Shown here: positions 35,572 through 44,638 of the stretch, piece after piece
Layout of the letters: every line of letters begins with the position of its first letter
Numbering within the stretch: position 1 is the stretch's first letter
Assembly: GCF_002906855.1 (NCBI RefSeq)
Contig: NZ_MINI01000028.1
Location: 1,240,001-1,304,000 of the forward strand
Length of the DNA: 64,000 nucleotides
DNA from: Pseudomonas putida
Lineage (GTDB): Bacteria; Pseudomonadota; Gammaproteobacteria; Pseudomonadales; Pseudomonadaceae
Direction of reading: 5' to 3'
Translations under genes and position numbers: made by a program
Notes under the pieces: model-generated
Seen by the model: only the letters and a program-made list of their open reading frames with translations
Told to the model about the DNA's origin: nothing
Database searches by the model: none

Positions 35572-36456
35572 CTATATCTGCCCCAGCAGCCAGCCACGAA
35601 AAGCTTTCAGCGACGGCAGCGCTTCATTTCGCGAAGGATAGACAAGGTAATAGCTACGCTGGCTGGCAATGGCGCTGCCTGGGCTAAATAACTCGCCTTT
35701 GCCCAATTCCTCGTCAACCAGGATTCTCGGCACCAGGCCGATCCCGATCCCGGCCCGTACCGCCTGGATCAGGTGCGAGGTCAATTCGAAACTTGGCCCC
35801 AACCGCATCGCCCGGTGCGGCAGGCCATGGTGCGAGAACCATTCGCCCCAGGCATGCGGGTTGTTGGCCACGTTGAGCAGCACTTCCTGGCTGATGCGCG
35901 CCGGGCACCAGCCTTGGGTATCTGTGCCTGCTTCCGGTGGCAGGATAACCACCAGTTCCTCGGCGTGAAGGCGATGGCAGATCAGCCCTGGCAAGTCATG
36001 GCTGGCTACGCCGATAGCCGCATCGATCTCGCTGGTGTCGAAGTTGATGGCTTCGATCCGTGAATGAATATGCACCAGCATCCCTGGGTGTGCGCTGTAG
36101 AACGCATGCAGCCTCGGCAACAACCACTTCGAGCCGAAGGTCGGCAGGGTGGCCAGGCGCAAGGTGCCCACGCCCGACTGATACGCCAGCGCCTGCAATG
36201 TGGCGCTGCGGATGCGCCCCAGCGCCTCGCTGAGCTCGCGCTGGTACAGACGGCCGACATCGGTCAGCTGCACTTGGCGCCCTTCACGGCGGAACAGGGT
36301 CAGGCCCAGTTGTTGCTCCAGTGCCTGTACCTGGCGGCTGACTGCGCTCTGGGTCAGCGACAGTTCGGCGGCGGCGCGGGTGTAGCTTTCATGCCGGGCG
36401 GCGGCCTCGAAAGCCAGCAGGAGTGACATGGACGGTGTCAGGTGGCGGTAATTCAT
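35572..36456 (-). CDS. LysR-family transcriptional regulator (GcvA-like)
   Basis: This 294-residue LysR regulator has an N-terminal HTH (SLLLAFEAAARHESYTRAAA, SLTQSAVSRQVQALEQQLG) and a substrate-binding-like domain from about residue 90 with the GcvA-type segments LATLPTFGSKWLLPRL and RAGIGIGLVPRILV. It is divergent from ydiJ with a 152-bp gap, the classic arrangement for a LysR regulator and its target. Control of ydiJ is inferred. Confidence 0.9.
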   Translation of the reverse strand: MNYRHLTPSMSLLLAFEAAARHESYTRAAAELSLTQSAVSRQVQALEQQLGLTLFRREGRQVQLTDVGRLYQRELSEALGRIRSATLQALAYQSGVGTLRLATLPTFGSKWLLPRLHAFYSAHPGMLVHIHSRIEAINFDTSEIDAAIGVASHDLPGLICHRLHAEELVVILPPEAGTDTQGWCPARISQEVLLNVANNPHAWGEWFSHHGLPHRAMRLGPSFELTSHLIQAVRAGIGIGLVPRILVDEELGKGELFSPGSAIASQRSYYLVYPSRNEALPSLKAFRGWLLGQI

Positions 36457-36608
36457 TCATAAAAGTCATTGATAGCGGCAGGATTATCCGTTTGCCCCTG
36501 AAGCCAAACTACAGGAACATTGGGCTATACGTCATCCCTGCATGCGGTCACCCATGCCGGAACGACAGGAATCCCGTGAATCAGCCCATATCAAGAGGCC
36601 ATCCTTCG

Positions 36609-39600
36609 ATGATCGCCCCGCTTTCGACCGTTGCTCCCGGCGCCAACTACCCCGAATTCCTCGAAGCCCTGCGCAACAGTGGTTTCCGTGGCCAGATCAG
36701 CGCCGACTACGGCACCCGTACGGTGCTGGCCACCGACAACTCGATCTACCAGCGCCTGCCCCAGGCGGCGGTGTTCCCGCTGGACACCGACGACGTGGCG
36801 CGGGTTGCTGCACTGATGGGAGAAGCGCGCTTCCAGGACGTCAAGCTGACCCCGCGTGGCGGCGGTACGGGCACCAACGGCCAGTCTTTGACCGACGGCA
36901 TCGTCGTCGATCTTTCGCGGCACATGAACCAGATTCTTGAAATCAATGTCGAGGAGCGCTGGGTGCGGGTCCAGGCCGGTACCGTCAAGGACCAGCTCAA
37001 TGCTGCGCTCAAGCCGCACGGTCTATTCTTCGCCCCTGAGCTGTCCACTTCCAACCGCGCCACCGTCGGCGGCATGATCAACACCGACGCCAGCGGGCAG
37101 GGCAGCTGCACCTACGGCAAGACCCGCGACCACGTGCTCGAACTGCACAGCGTGCTGCTGGGCGGCGAGCGCCTGCACAGCCTGCCGATCGACGACGCTG
37201 CGCTGGCGCAGGCCTGTGCCGCGCCCGGCCGTGTCGGCGAGGTGTACCGCATGGCCCGGGAGATCCACGAAACCCAGGCCGATCTGATCGAAAGCACCTT
37301 CCCCAAGCTCAACCGCTGCCTGACCGGCTATGACCTCGCGCACCTGCGTGACGAGCAGGGCCGTTTCAACCTCAACAGCGTGCTGTGCGGCGCCGAGGGT
37401 TCGCTCGGTTATGTGGTCGAAGCCAAGCTCAATGTGCTGCCGATCCCGAAATATGCCGTGCTGGTCAACGTGCGCTACACCAGCTTCATGGACGCCCTGC
37501 GCGACGCCAATGCACTGATGGCGCTCAAGCCGCTGTCGATCGAAACGGTCGACTCCAAGGTGCTGATGCTGGCGATGAAGGACATCGTCTGGCACAGCGT
37601 CGCCGAATACTTCCCGGCCGACCCCGAGCGCCCGACCCTGGGCATCAACCTGGTGGAGTTCTGTGGCGACGAGCCGGCCGAGGTCAATGCTCGGGTCCAG
37701 GCGTTCATCGACCACCTGCAGAGCGACACCAGCGTCGAGCGCCTGGGCCACACGTTGGCCGAGGGCGCCGAGGCGGTGACCCGCGTCTACACCATGCGCA
37801 AGCGCTCGGTGGGCCTGCTCGGCAACGTCGAGGGCGAAGTGCGCCCGCAGCCGTTCGTGGAAGACACGGCCGTGCCGCCGGAGCAGCTGGCCGACTACAT
37901 CGCCGACTTCCGCGCGCTGCTCGATGGCTACGGCCTGGCCTACGGCATGTTCGGCCACGTCGATGCCGGCGTGCTGCACGTGCGCCCGGCCCTGGACATG
38001 AAAGACCCGGCCCAGGCCGCCCTGGTCAAGCCAATCTCCGACGCCGTGGCGGCGCTGACCAAAAGCTATGGCGGCCTGCTGTGGGGCGAGCACGGCAAGG
38101 GCCTGCGTTCGGAATACGTGCCGGAGTACTTCGGCGAACTGTACCCGGCGCTGCAGCGTCTGAAGGGCGCCTTCGACCCGCACAACCAGCTCAATCCGGG
38201 CAAGATCTGCACGCCACCGGGCAGCGCCGAGGGCCTGACCAAGGTCGACGGCGTGACCCTGCGTGGCGACCTTGACCGCACCATCGACGAGCGCGTGTGG
38301 CAGGACTTCCCCAGCGCCGTGCACTGCAACGGCAACGGCGCCTGCTACAACTACGACCGCAACGACGCCATGTGCCCGTCGTGGAAGGCCACCCGCGAAC
38401 GCCAGCATTCTCCCAAGGGCCGTGCCTCGCTGATGCGTGAATGGCTGCGCCTGCAGGGCGAGGCCAACATCGACGTACTGGCGGCGGCGCGCAACAAGGT
38501 GTCGTGGCTCAAGGGCCTGCCGGCGAGGCTGCGCAACAACCGCGCCCGCAACCAGGGCCAGGAAGACTTTTCCCATGAAGTGTACGACGCCATGGCCGGT
38601 TGCCTGGCGTGCAAATCGTGCGCTGGGCAGTGCCCGATCAAGGTCAACGTGCCAGACTTCCGCTCGCGCTTTCTCGAGCTGTACCACGGCCGCTACCAGC
38701 GCCCGCTGCGTGACTACCTGATCGGCTCGCTGGAATTCACCATCCCGTACCTGGCCCATGCATCAGGCCTGTACAACGCAGTGATGGGCTCGAAGTGGGT
38801 AAGCAAGCTGCTGGCGGACAAGGTCGGTATGGTCGACAGCCCGCTGATCAGCCGCTTCAACTTCCAGTCGACCCTGACCCGCTGCCGTGTCGGCGTGGCC
38901 AGTGTGCCAGCCCTGCGCGAACTGACCCCGGCCCAGCGTGAGCGCAGCATCGTGCTGGTACAGGATGCCTTCACCCGCTACTTCGAGACGCCGCTGCTGG
39001 CCGCGTTCATCGAGCTGGCCCATCGCCTTGGCCACCGGGTGTTCCTGGCGCCCTACAGCGCCAACGGCAAGCCGCTGCACGTGCAGGGCTTCCTCGGTGC
39101 CTTCGCCAAGGCGGCTATCCGCAATGCGACCCAGCTCAAGGCCCTGGCTGATTGCGGCGTGCCGCTGGTGGGCCTGGACCCGGCGATGACCCTGGTCTAC
39201 CGCCAGGAGTACCAGAAGGTCCCGGGCCTCGAAGCCTGCCCGCAGGTGCAGCTGCCGCAGGAGTGGCTGATGGATGTGCTGCCGGAGCAGGCACCGACCG
39301 CGCCGGGCAACTTCCGCCTGATGGCGCACTGCACCGAGAAGACCAATGTGCCGGCCAGCACCAAGCAGTGGGAACAGGTGTTTGCCCGTTTGGGTCTGAA
39401 GCTGGTGACCGAGGCGACCGGCTGCTGCGGCATGTCCGGTACCTACGGGCATGAGGCGCGCAATCAGGAGACTTCGCGGACCATCTTCGAGCAGTCGTGG
39501 GCGACCAAGCTGGACAAGGAAGGTGAAGCACTGGCCACCGGCTATTCGTGCCGCAGCCAGGTCAAGCGCATGACCGAGCGGCAGATGCGCCACCCGCTGG

Positions 39601-39629
39601 AAGTGGTGTTGCAGTACGCCAAGCGCTGA
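36609..39629 (+). CDS. ydiJ: FAD/Fe-S D-2-hydroxyglutarate dehydrogenase (YdiJ)
   Basis: This is a 1006-residue fusion of an FAD-linked oxidase and an iron-sulfur/CCG protein. The FAD-binding PCMH domain (about residues 45-240) has LTPRGGGTGTNGQSL and PELSTSNRATVGGMINTDAS. The oxidase C-domain carries GMFGHVDAGVLHVRP and GEHGKGLRSEYVPE. The Fe-S part includes CNGNGACYNYD, CLACKSCAGQCPIKVNV and the cysteine-rich ends HCTEKT and ATGCCGMSGTYGHE. Homologues oxidise D-2-hydroxyglutarate, a by-product of serine synthesis. The ATG at 36609 (MIAPLSTV) is used; the in-frame upstream sequence is non-coding. Confidence 0.92.
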   Translation: MIAPLSTVAPGANYPEFLEALRNSGFRGQISADYGTRTVLATDNSIYQRLPQAAVFPLDTDDVARVAALMGEARFQDVKLTPRGGGTGTNGQSLTDGIVVDLSRHMNQILEINVEERWVRVQAGTVKDQLNAALKPHGLFFAPELSTSNRATVGGMINTDASGQGSCTYGKTRDHVLELHSVLLGGERLHSLPIDDAALAQACAAPGRVGEVYRMAREIHETQADLIESTFPKLNRCLTGYDLAHLRDEQGRFNLNSVLCGAEGSLGYVVEAKLNVLPIPKYAVLVNVRYTSFMDALRDANALMALKPLSIETVDSKVLMLAMKDIVWHSVAEYFPADPERPTLGINLVEFCGDEPAEVNARVQAFIDHLQSDTSVERLGHTLAEGAEAVTRVYTMRKRSVGLLGNVEGEVRPQPFVEDTAVPPEQLADYIADFRALLDGYGLAYGMFGHVDAGVLHVRPALDMKDPAQAALVKPISDAVAALTKSYGGLLWGEHGKGLRSEYVPEYFGELYPALQRLKGAFDPHNQLNPGKICTPPGSAEGLTKVDGVTLRGDLDRTIDERVWQDFPSAVHCNGNGACYNYDRNDAMCPSWKATRERQHSPKGRASLMREWLRLQGEANIDVLAAARNKVSWLKGLPARLRNNRARNQGQEDFSHEVYDAMAGCLACKSCAGQCPIKVNVPDFRSRFLELYHGRYQRPLRDYLIGSLEFTIPYLAHASGLYNAVMGSKWVSKLLADKVGMVDSPLISRFNFQSTLTRCRVGVASVPALRELTPAQRERSIVLVQDAFTRYFETPLLAAFIELAHRLGHRVFLAPYSANGKPLHVQGFLGAFAKAAIRNATQLKALADCGVPLVGLDPAMTLVYRQEYQKVPGLEACPQVQLPQEWLMDVLPEQAPTAPGNFRLMAHCTEKTNVPASTKQWEQVFARLGLKLVTEATGCCGMSGTYGHEARNQETSRTIFEQSWATKLDKEGEALATGYSCRSQVKRMTERQMRHPLEVVLQYAKR

Positions 39630-39640
39630 GTTTCAGGGAC

Positions 39641-39663
39641 CTGGGGCTGCTTCGCAGCCCCAG
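39641..39663. terminator. Bidirectional terminator between ydiJ and the MFS gene
   Basis: CTGGGGCTGC-TTC-GCAGCCCCAG lies in the 36-bp gap between two convergent genes. Confidence 0.85.
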
Positions 39664-39665
39664 CT

Positions 39666-40853
39666 TTATTGGCCGCGCTCCAGCCGAGCCTGGCGATACA
39701 GATAAAGGCTCAACACCAGCCCACAGCACGCTGCCGCCGCTGCAAACAGAAACATCGAGGCAAACCCGAATCCCGATGCCACCGCACCCACCAGCGGCCC
39801 GGTAATCCCCAGCGAAAGATCGATGAACAGCGAATACGCCCCCACTGCCGCCCCGCGGTTGGCTGCCGACACCTGATTCACCGCTTCCACGCCCAGCGCC
39901 GGGAACACCAGCGAGAATCCGAAGCCACTCAGCGCTGCCCCTGCCAGTGCCATCTCGGCATTGGGCGCCATCCACAGCATCAACAGCCCAAGTGTTTCCA
40001 CCGAAAGGCAAACGATTGCCACCCTGAACCCACCGATCCGGTTGATCAGGTTGCCGAACAGCAGCCGCGCGCAGATGAAGCTGGCACCGAACAGGCTCAG
40101 GGTCAGCGCCGCATTGGCCCAGCCGCGGCTGGCGTAATACAAGGTGATGAAGGTGGCGATGGTGCCGAAGCCGATCGAGCCCAGAGCCAGCCCTGAACCG
40201 TGCGGGAACACCTTGCCCAGCACCTGCATGAACGGCAGGCGCTTGCCACTGACCACAGGCGCTGCGCGCTTCGGCCAGGCCAGCAGCAGGCCCAGGGCGC
40301 ACAGCAGGAGGATGCTCACCCCCATGCTCCATAGCCCCAGGCCCTTGACCATCAGCACGCCCAATGGCGCACCGATGGCCAGCGCGCCATAGCTGGCGAT
40401 GCCGTTCCAGGAAATGACCTTGGCCGTGTGCTCGGCACCGACCCGGCCGATACCCCAGCCGATCGAGCCAGAGCCCACCAGGCTTTCTGCGCTGCCCAGC
40501 ACCAGGCGGCCGAACAGCAGGCACGCCAGGCTGACCCAGGGCAGCTCGGTAAGGAAGGCGCAGGCGAGCATGAATACACCGCTCAGGCCGCAACCGGCGA
40601 GGCCGATCATGACCGCTTTCTTGCTGCCGTGGTTATCGATTATGCGGCTGGCGGTGGGGCGGCTGAGCAGGGTGGCGAGGTACTGCACGCTGATCACAAG
40701 GCCGGCGATCACGGCACTGAAGCCGAGTTCGTTATGTACGTAGCCTGGCAGCACGGCAAGGGGGATGCCGATGTTTAGGTAGCCGATGAAGGTGAAGAGG
40801 ACGATGGATACGACTTGCAGGGTGACCGCAAGAGGGCGCGGTGAGTCAGGCAT
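39666..40853 (-). CDS. MFS transporter (YhhS-like)
   Basis: This major facilitator superfamily carrier has 395 residues and twelve predicted helices. The conserved loop 2-3 motif reads [23 protein letters not shown], and the second half begins near [20 protein letters not shown]. It resembles the YhhS/arabinose-efflux branch. The ATG is at 40853, with a long-armed inverted repeat about 30 bp upstream. Substrate unknown. Confidence 0.88.
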   Translation of the reverse strand: MPDSPRPLAVTLQVVSIVLFTFIGYLNIGIPLAVLPGYVHNELGFSAVIAGLVISVQYLATLLSRPTASRIIDNHGSKKAVMIGLAGCGLSGVFMLACAFLTELPWVSLACLLFGRLVLGSAESLVGSGSIGWGIGRVGAEHTAKVISWNGIASYGALAIGAPLGVLMVKGLGLWSMGVSILLLCALGLLLAWPKRAAPVVSGKRLPFMQVLGKVFPHGSGLALGSIGFGTIATFITLYYASRGWANAALTLSLFGASFICARLLFGNLINRIGGFRVAIVCLSVETLGLLMLWMAPNAEMALAGAALSGFGFSLVFPALGVEAVNQVSAANRGAAVGAYSLFIDLSLGITGPLVGAVASGFGFASMFLFAAAAACCGLVLSLYLYRQARLERGQ

Positions 40854-40883
40854 GGGGGTCTTCGTGGCAGAGGTTCGTGACGG

Positions 40884-40930
40884 TGTGAAAACGTGATGAC
40901 GGGGGAGCCCGCAGGTCAGCCGTTTTCACA
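40884..40930. promoter_or_regulatory. 10-bp inverted repeat upstream of the MFS gene
   Basis: TGTGAAAACG (40884-40893) and CGTTTTCACA (40921-40930) are perfect inverse copies, 27 bp apart. They lie 31 bp before the MFS start codon. They could be operator half-sites, but no matching regulator is known to me. Confidence 0.4.
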
Positions 40931-40950
40931 CAGTCGCAGGGATGCGCAGT

Positions 40951-41079
40951 TTATTCCTGGTCAGCGCTGGATTGGTCGTCACCATCCTGATCGACGGCAG
41001 GCGTCGGTTCGGCGTGGACGGTAACGGATGGCTCTTCTGGGTTCAGGCTTGGGAAGGGAAGATTCGGGATTTCATGCAT
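40951..41079 (-). CDS. Small acidic hypothetical protein
   Basis: This 42-residue ORF starts MHEIPNLPFPSLNPEEPSV and ends in an acidic tail (DGDDQSSADQE). GAGGA lies 8 nt before the ATG at 41079. I recall similar short MHEIPNLPFPS proteins in other pseudomonads but have no function for them. A longer in-frame start at 41160 exists but is less convincing. Confidence 0.5.
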   Translation of the reverse strand: MHEIPNLPFPSLNPEEPSVTVHAEPTPAVDQDGDDQSSADQE

Positions 41080-41250
41080 CTCGTCGTTCCTCGCAAGTGT
41101 GAGTGAAAAGTCTGCGCCAGGCGCGTTCGGAGCTTCGTAAAGCTGGGGCAGGATACACAAGTCTGGATGACAGTTTGTAATTTTTCCCGGACGCTTGTCG
41201 GTTTTGCGGGCGGATACCGGACAGATTTCGACTAAATTGCGGGTAAAAAA

Positions 41251-41270
41251 ACAGGGCCCTGAGGCCCTGT
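41251..41270 (-). terminator. Intrinsic terminator after phhB
   Basis: ACAGGGCC-CTGA-GGCCCTGT, followed on the minus strand by seven T residues, ends the phhA/phhB transcript. Confidence 0.88.
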
Positions 41271-41279
41271 TCGTGGTGT

Positions 41280-41636
41280 TTACTTACGGCCTTCAGCCGT
41301 CTCGGCGACCTTGTCGGTGCGCGCGCACATGATGAAGTCATTGCGGTGCAGGCCTTTGATCGAGTGGCTCCACCAAGTTACGGTGACCTTTCCCCATTCG
41401 GTCATCAGGCCAGGGTGGTGGCCTTCGGCTTCGGCGATCTCGCCCACGGCATTGGTGAAGGCCAGGGCCTGCTTGAAGTTCTTGAACAGGAACACGCGCT
41501 CCAGTTCCATGTGGCCGTCGCGGACTTCGATGTTCCAGTCCGGGATCTCGCGGATCAGTTCCGCCAGTTCCTCGTCGGTGACCTTGGGTGCGTCAGCGCG
41601 GCAGGCTTCGCAGTGGGCTTGGTTCAAGGCATTCAT
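41280..41636 (-). CDS. phhB: Pterin-4a-carbinolamine dehydratase PhhB
   Basis: PhhB recycles the tetrahydropterin cofactor by dehydrating 4a-carbinolamine formed by phenylalanine hydroxylase. The protein has 118 residues with the active-site block [20 protein letters not shown] and [15 protein letters not shown] (His-His and downstream His-Asn pattern). The ATG at 41636 begins [17 protein letters not shown]. It lies 39 bp downstream of phhA in the same operon. In Pseudomonas it is also reported to help phhA expression. Confidence 0.95.
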   Translation of the reverse strand: MNALNQAHCEACRADAPKVTDEELAELIREIPDWNIEVRDGHMELERVFLFKNFKQALAFTNAVGEIAEAEGHHPGLMTEWGKVTVTWWSHSIKGLHRNDFIMCARTDKVAETAEGRK

Positions 41637-41675
41637 GGGTGTGTTTTCCGCTTCGAGTTGTTATCGGCAAGGCGC

Positions 41676-42464
41676 TCAGGCAGCGACCTTGGGTGGAAAT
41701 TTCGGTGCGTGCAGCCCCAGCTGCATGGCTTGCTGGACCATCGCCATGATGTCTTCGTGGGCCAGGTCGAACAGGCGCTTCATGTTCGGCAGCACGAAGT
41801 ACAGCGGCTGCAGGATGTCGATACGGTACGGCGTGCGCATGCACTCGATCGGGTCGAAGGCCTGGTGTTCAGGCTCGCCAGAAAGACTGTAGACGGTCTC
41901 TTTCGGTGAGGAGAGGATGCCGCCGCCATAGATCTTGCGGCCCTTCGCGGTCTCCATCAGGCCGAACTCGATGGTCATCCAGTACAGGCGCGCCAGGTAC
42001 ACGCGTTGTTCCTTGGTTGCGGCCAGGCCGAGCTTGCCGTAGGTGTGGGTGAATTCGGCGAAGAACGGGTTGGTCAGCAGCGGGCAGTGGCCGAAGATCT
42101 CGTGGAAGATGTCCGGTTCCTGCAGGTAGTCCAGTTCTTCCGGGGTGCGGATGAAGGTGGCGACCGGGAAGCGCTTGCTCGCCAGCAGCTCGAAGAAGGT
42201 CTGGAAGGGAATCAGCGCCGGCACGCGGGCAACCTGCCAGCCGGTGGTGGCGCCCAGCACCTTGTTGATCTCGCCCAGCTGCGGAATGCGGTCATGGGGC
42301 AGCTTGAGCTGGTCGATGCCGTCCAGGTACTCCTGGCACGCGCGGCCTTCGATGACTTTCAGCTGGCGGGTGATCAGGGTGTTCCATACCGCATGCTCTT
42401 GCTGCGGGTAATCGATAAAACCGTGCGCATCGGGCTCGCGTGCCACGTATTGCGTCTGTTTCAT
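41676..42464 (-). CDS. phhA: Phenylalanine-4-hydroxylase PhhA
   Basis: PhhA converts phenylalanine to tyrosine with tetrahydropterin and O2, the first step of phenylalanine breakdown. The protein has 262 residues, the compact bacterial form without a regulatory domain. Iron ligands are visible as the two His in DIFHEIFGHCPLL and the Glu in LYWMTIEFGLME. The ATG at 42464 follows CAGGAGAG. The leader holds AACAAGAA (42486-42493 on the minus strand), a weak Crc/Hfq-type motif. It is divergent from its activator gene phhR with a PhhR-type box between. Confidence 0.95.
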   Translation of the reverse strand: MKQTQYVAREPDAHGFIDYPQQEHAVWNTLITRQLKVIEGRACQEYLDGIDQLKLPHDRIPQLGEINKVLGATTGWQVARVPALIPFQTFFELLASKRFPVATFIRTPEELDYLQEPDIFHEIFGHCPLLTNPFFAEFTHTYGKLGLAATKEQRVYLARLYWMTIEFGLMETAKGRKIYGGGILSSPKETVYSLSGEPEHQAFDPIECMRTPYRIDILQPLYFVLPNMKRLFDLAHEDIMAMVQQAMQLGLHAPKFPPKVAA

Positions 42465-42582
42465 GTGGCTCTCCTGGTGAGGGCTTTCTTGTTATGTCCA
42501 CGACATGACTTAGGAATATCCCTTCACCGGATGATTTGCACGGGGGCTGGCCCTGCTGGCGGGCGCCCTTTGATCTGTCTTG

Positions 42583-42600
42583 CGTAACGATAATTTTACA
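42583..42600. promoter_or_regulatory. PhhR/TyrR-type box in the phhA-phhR gap
   Basis: CGTAAC-GATAAT-TTTACA fits the PhhR/TyrR pattern TGTAAA-N6-TTTACA with a perfect right half and four of six bases in the left half. It lies about 120 bp upstream of both start codons. Confidence 0.6.
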
Positions 42601-42719
42601 AAATACACGACATGCCGGAAAATCCGGGTTATCAAGCTGCCTTTTATGGGTTTTTTGTCAGCTTATCTTTACGAATTTCCCGTGCGAGGTTGAAAAACTT
42701 CGCCGCTTCGAGAGCATTC

Positions 42720-44279
42720 ATGCGTATCAAAGTGCATTGCCAGAACCGCATCGGCATCCTTCGCGACATCCTCAACCTGCTGGTGGAGTACGGCATCAAC
42801 GTGCTGCGCGGCGAGGTGGGGGGAGACCATGGCAACGCCATCTACCTGCACTGCCCGAACCTGATCAATCTGCAGTTTCAGGCCTTGCGGCCCAAGTTCG
42901 AGTCGATTGCTGGCGTATTCGGGGTCAAGCGCGTTGGCCTGATGCCCAGTGAGCGCCGGCACATGGAGCTTAATGCGTTGCTCGGTGCGCTGGACTTCCC
43001 GGTGCTGTCTATAGACATGGGGGGCAGCATCGTCGCCGCCAACCGCACGGCGGCGCAGTTGCTCGGGGTGCGCGTCGACGAAGTGCCGGGTATGCCGCTG
43101 GCGCGTTATGTCGAGGATTTCGACCTGCCTGAGCTGGTGCGTGCCAACAAGTCGCGCATCAATGGGCTGCGCATCAAGGTCAAGGGCGATGTGTTCCTGG
43201 CCGATATTGCGCCGTTGCAGTCCGAGCACGATGATAGCGAGGCCCTGGCCGGTGCCGTGTTGACCCTGCATCGGGCCGACCGCATCGGTGAACGCATCTA
43301 TAACGTGCGCAAGCAGGAGTTGCGCGGTTTCGACAGCATCTTCCAGAGTTCGCGGGTGATGGCGGCAGTGGTGCGTGAGGCGCGGCGCATGGCGCCGCTG
43401 GATGCGCCGTTGCTGATCGAAGGCGAGACCGGCACCGGCAAGGAATTGCTGGCCCGTGCTTGCCACCTGGCCAGCCCGCGTGGCCAGGCGCCATTGATGG
43501 CGCTCAACTGTGCCGGCCTGCCAGAGTCGATGGCCGAAACCGAGTTGTTCGGTTATGGCCCCGGGGCATTCGAAGGGGCGCGTGCCGAGGGCAAGCTGGG
43601 ACTGCTGGAGTTGACCGCCGGCGGTACCTTGTTCCTCGATGGCGTGGGGGAGATGAGTCCGCGCTTGCAGGTCAAGCTGCTGCGCTTCCTGCAGGATGGT
43701 TGCTTCCGCCGTGTGGGCAGCGACGAAGAGGTGTACCTGGATGTGCGGGTGATCTGTGCCACCCAGGTTGACCTTTCCGAGCTGTGCGCCCGTGGCGAGT
43801 TCCGCCAGGACCTTTATCACCGGCTCAACGTGCTGTCGCTGCACATTCCGCCGCTACGCGAGTGCATGGACGGGCTGGAAGGCCTGGTACAGCACTTTCT
43901 CGACCAGGCCAGCCGGCAGATCGGCTGTGCCATGCCGCGCCTGGCGCCGGCGGCCATGGACAAGCTCAGCCAGTATCACTGGCCGGGTAACGTGCGGCAG
44001 CTGGAGAACGTGTTGTTCCAGGCGGTTTCGCTATGCGAGGGCGGGGTGGTGAAAGGGGAGCATATTCGTTTGCCGGATTACGGCGTGCGGCAACCATTGG
44101 GCGAGTTTTCGCTGGATGGGGATCTTGCGCAGATTGTCGGACGATTTGAAAAGGCCGTACTGGAAAGTCTGATGGGTGAGTTTCCAAGTAGCCGGGCATT
44201 GGGTAAACGCCTGGGGGTTTCCCATACGACGATTGCCAACAAGTTGCGGGATTATTCCCTGGGCAAGTCGGCAGATTAA
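42720..44279 (+). CDS. phhR: TyrR-family aromatic amino acid regulator PhhR
   Basis: This 519-residue regulator activates phhAB in response to Phe/Tyr. It has an N-terminal ACT domain (MRIKVHCQNRIGILRDILNL), a PAS-like segment (about residues 80-190), an AAA+ domain with Walker A GETGTGKE near residue 235 and GGTLFLDGVGEM, and a C-terminal HTH (SRALGKRLGVSHTTIANKL). The sigma54-contact loop GAFTGA reads GAFEGA, in line with TyrR proteins working with sigma70. The ATG at 42720 is chosen; the upstream in-frame codons are leader. Confidence 0.95.
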   Translation: MRIKVHCQNRIGILRDILNLLVEYGINVLRGEVGGDHGNAIYLHCPNLINLQFQALRPKFESIAGVFGVKRVGLMPSERRHMELNALLGALDFPVLSIDMGGSIVAANRTAAQLLGVRVDEVPGMPLARYVEDFDLPELVRANKSRINGLRIKVKGDVFLADIAPLQSEHDDSEALAGAVLTLHRADRIGERIYNVRKQELRGFDSIFQSSRVMAAVVREARRMAPLDAPLLIEGETGTGKELLARACHLASPRGQAPLMALNCAGLPESMAETELFGYGPGAFEGARAEGKLGLLELTAGGTLFLDGVGEMSPRLQVKLLRFLQDGCFRRVGSDEEVYLDVRVICATQVDLSELCARGEFRQDLYHRLNVLSLHIPPLRECMDGLEGLVQHFLDQASRQIGCAMPRLAPAAMDKLSQYHWPGNVRQLENVLFQAVSLCEGGVVKGEHIRLPDYGVRQPLGEFSLDGDLAQIVGRFEKAVLESLMGEFPSSRALGKRLGVSHTTIANKLRDYSLGKSAD

Positions 44280-44347
44280 ATAACGGTTATTTAATGGCCC
44301 GTTAACTTTCACAGCGGAGCGGAAGTTACGTGCGGGCAAAACGCGAA

Positions 44348-44367
44348 CGGGGCCCACAAGGGCCCCG
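44348..44367. terminator. Terminator-like hairpin between phhR and the DUF2790 gene
   Basis: CGGGGCCC-ACAA-GGGCCCCG lies in the gap between two convergent genes, 10 bp from the DUF2790 stop. Confidence 0.75.
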
Positions 44368-44377
44368 ATTCAAGGTA

Positions 44378-44638
44378 TCAGCCGTTGGAGCAGCCGTTCC
44401 CCATCACGCGGTATTCGAGAATGTGCTTCTGGCCCTTGGAGTCCTCGTAGGTCATGCGGGCGGGCACGACTTCACACACGTTGGGCACTTCGCTCATGGA
44501 GATGACGCGGGCAATGTCCAGGTGCTGCGAGTAACTGTACTGTTCAACCGGGATCTGCTCGACATTGTTTGCTTCGCCGGCCATCGCCGCGCCGCAAAGA
44601 CCGCCAAGTACCAATACCAGTAAAGCTTTCATTTTCAT
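44378..44638 (-). CDS. DUF2790 small periplasmic protein
   Basis: This 86-residue exported protein has a signal peptide (MKMKALLVLVLGGLCGAAMA) and the family pattern YSQHLDIARVISMSEVPNVC, VVPARMTYEDSKGQKHILEY and a final cysteine in GNGC. Two Cys could form a disulfide. DUF2790 proteins are abundant and unstudied in Pseudomonas. The start may be 44638 or the ATG two codons on (44632). Confidence 0.88.
   Translation of the reverse strand: MKMKALLVLVLGGLCGAAMAGEANNVEQIPVEQYSYSQHLDIARVISMSEVPNVCEVVPARMTYEDSKGQKHILEYRVMGNGCSNG

Noticed and set aside
37023..38759. 578-codon open frame antisense to ydiJ
   Set aside because: Shadow of the oxidase gene with no recognisable domain.
44280..44345. Several short inverted repeats after phhR (AAATAA/TTATTT and TAACTT/AAGTTA)
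   Set aside because: Stems are short and AT-rich; the better hairpin at 44348-44367 explains termination.
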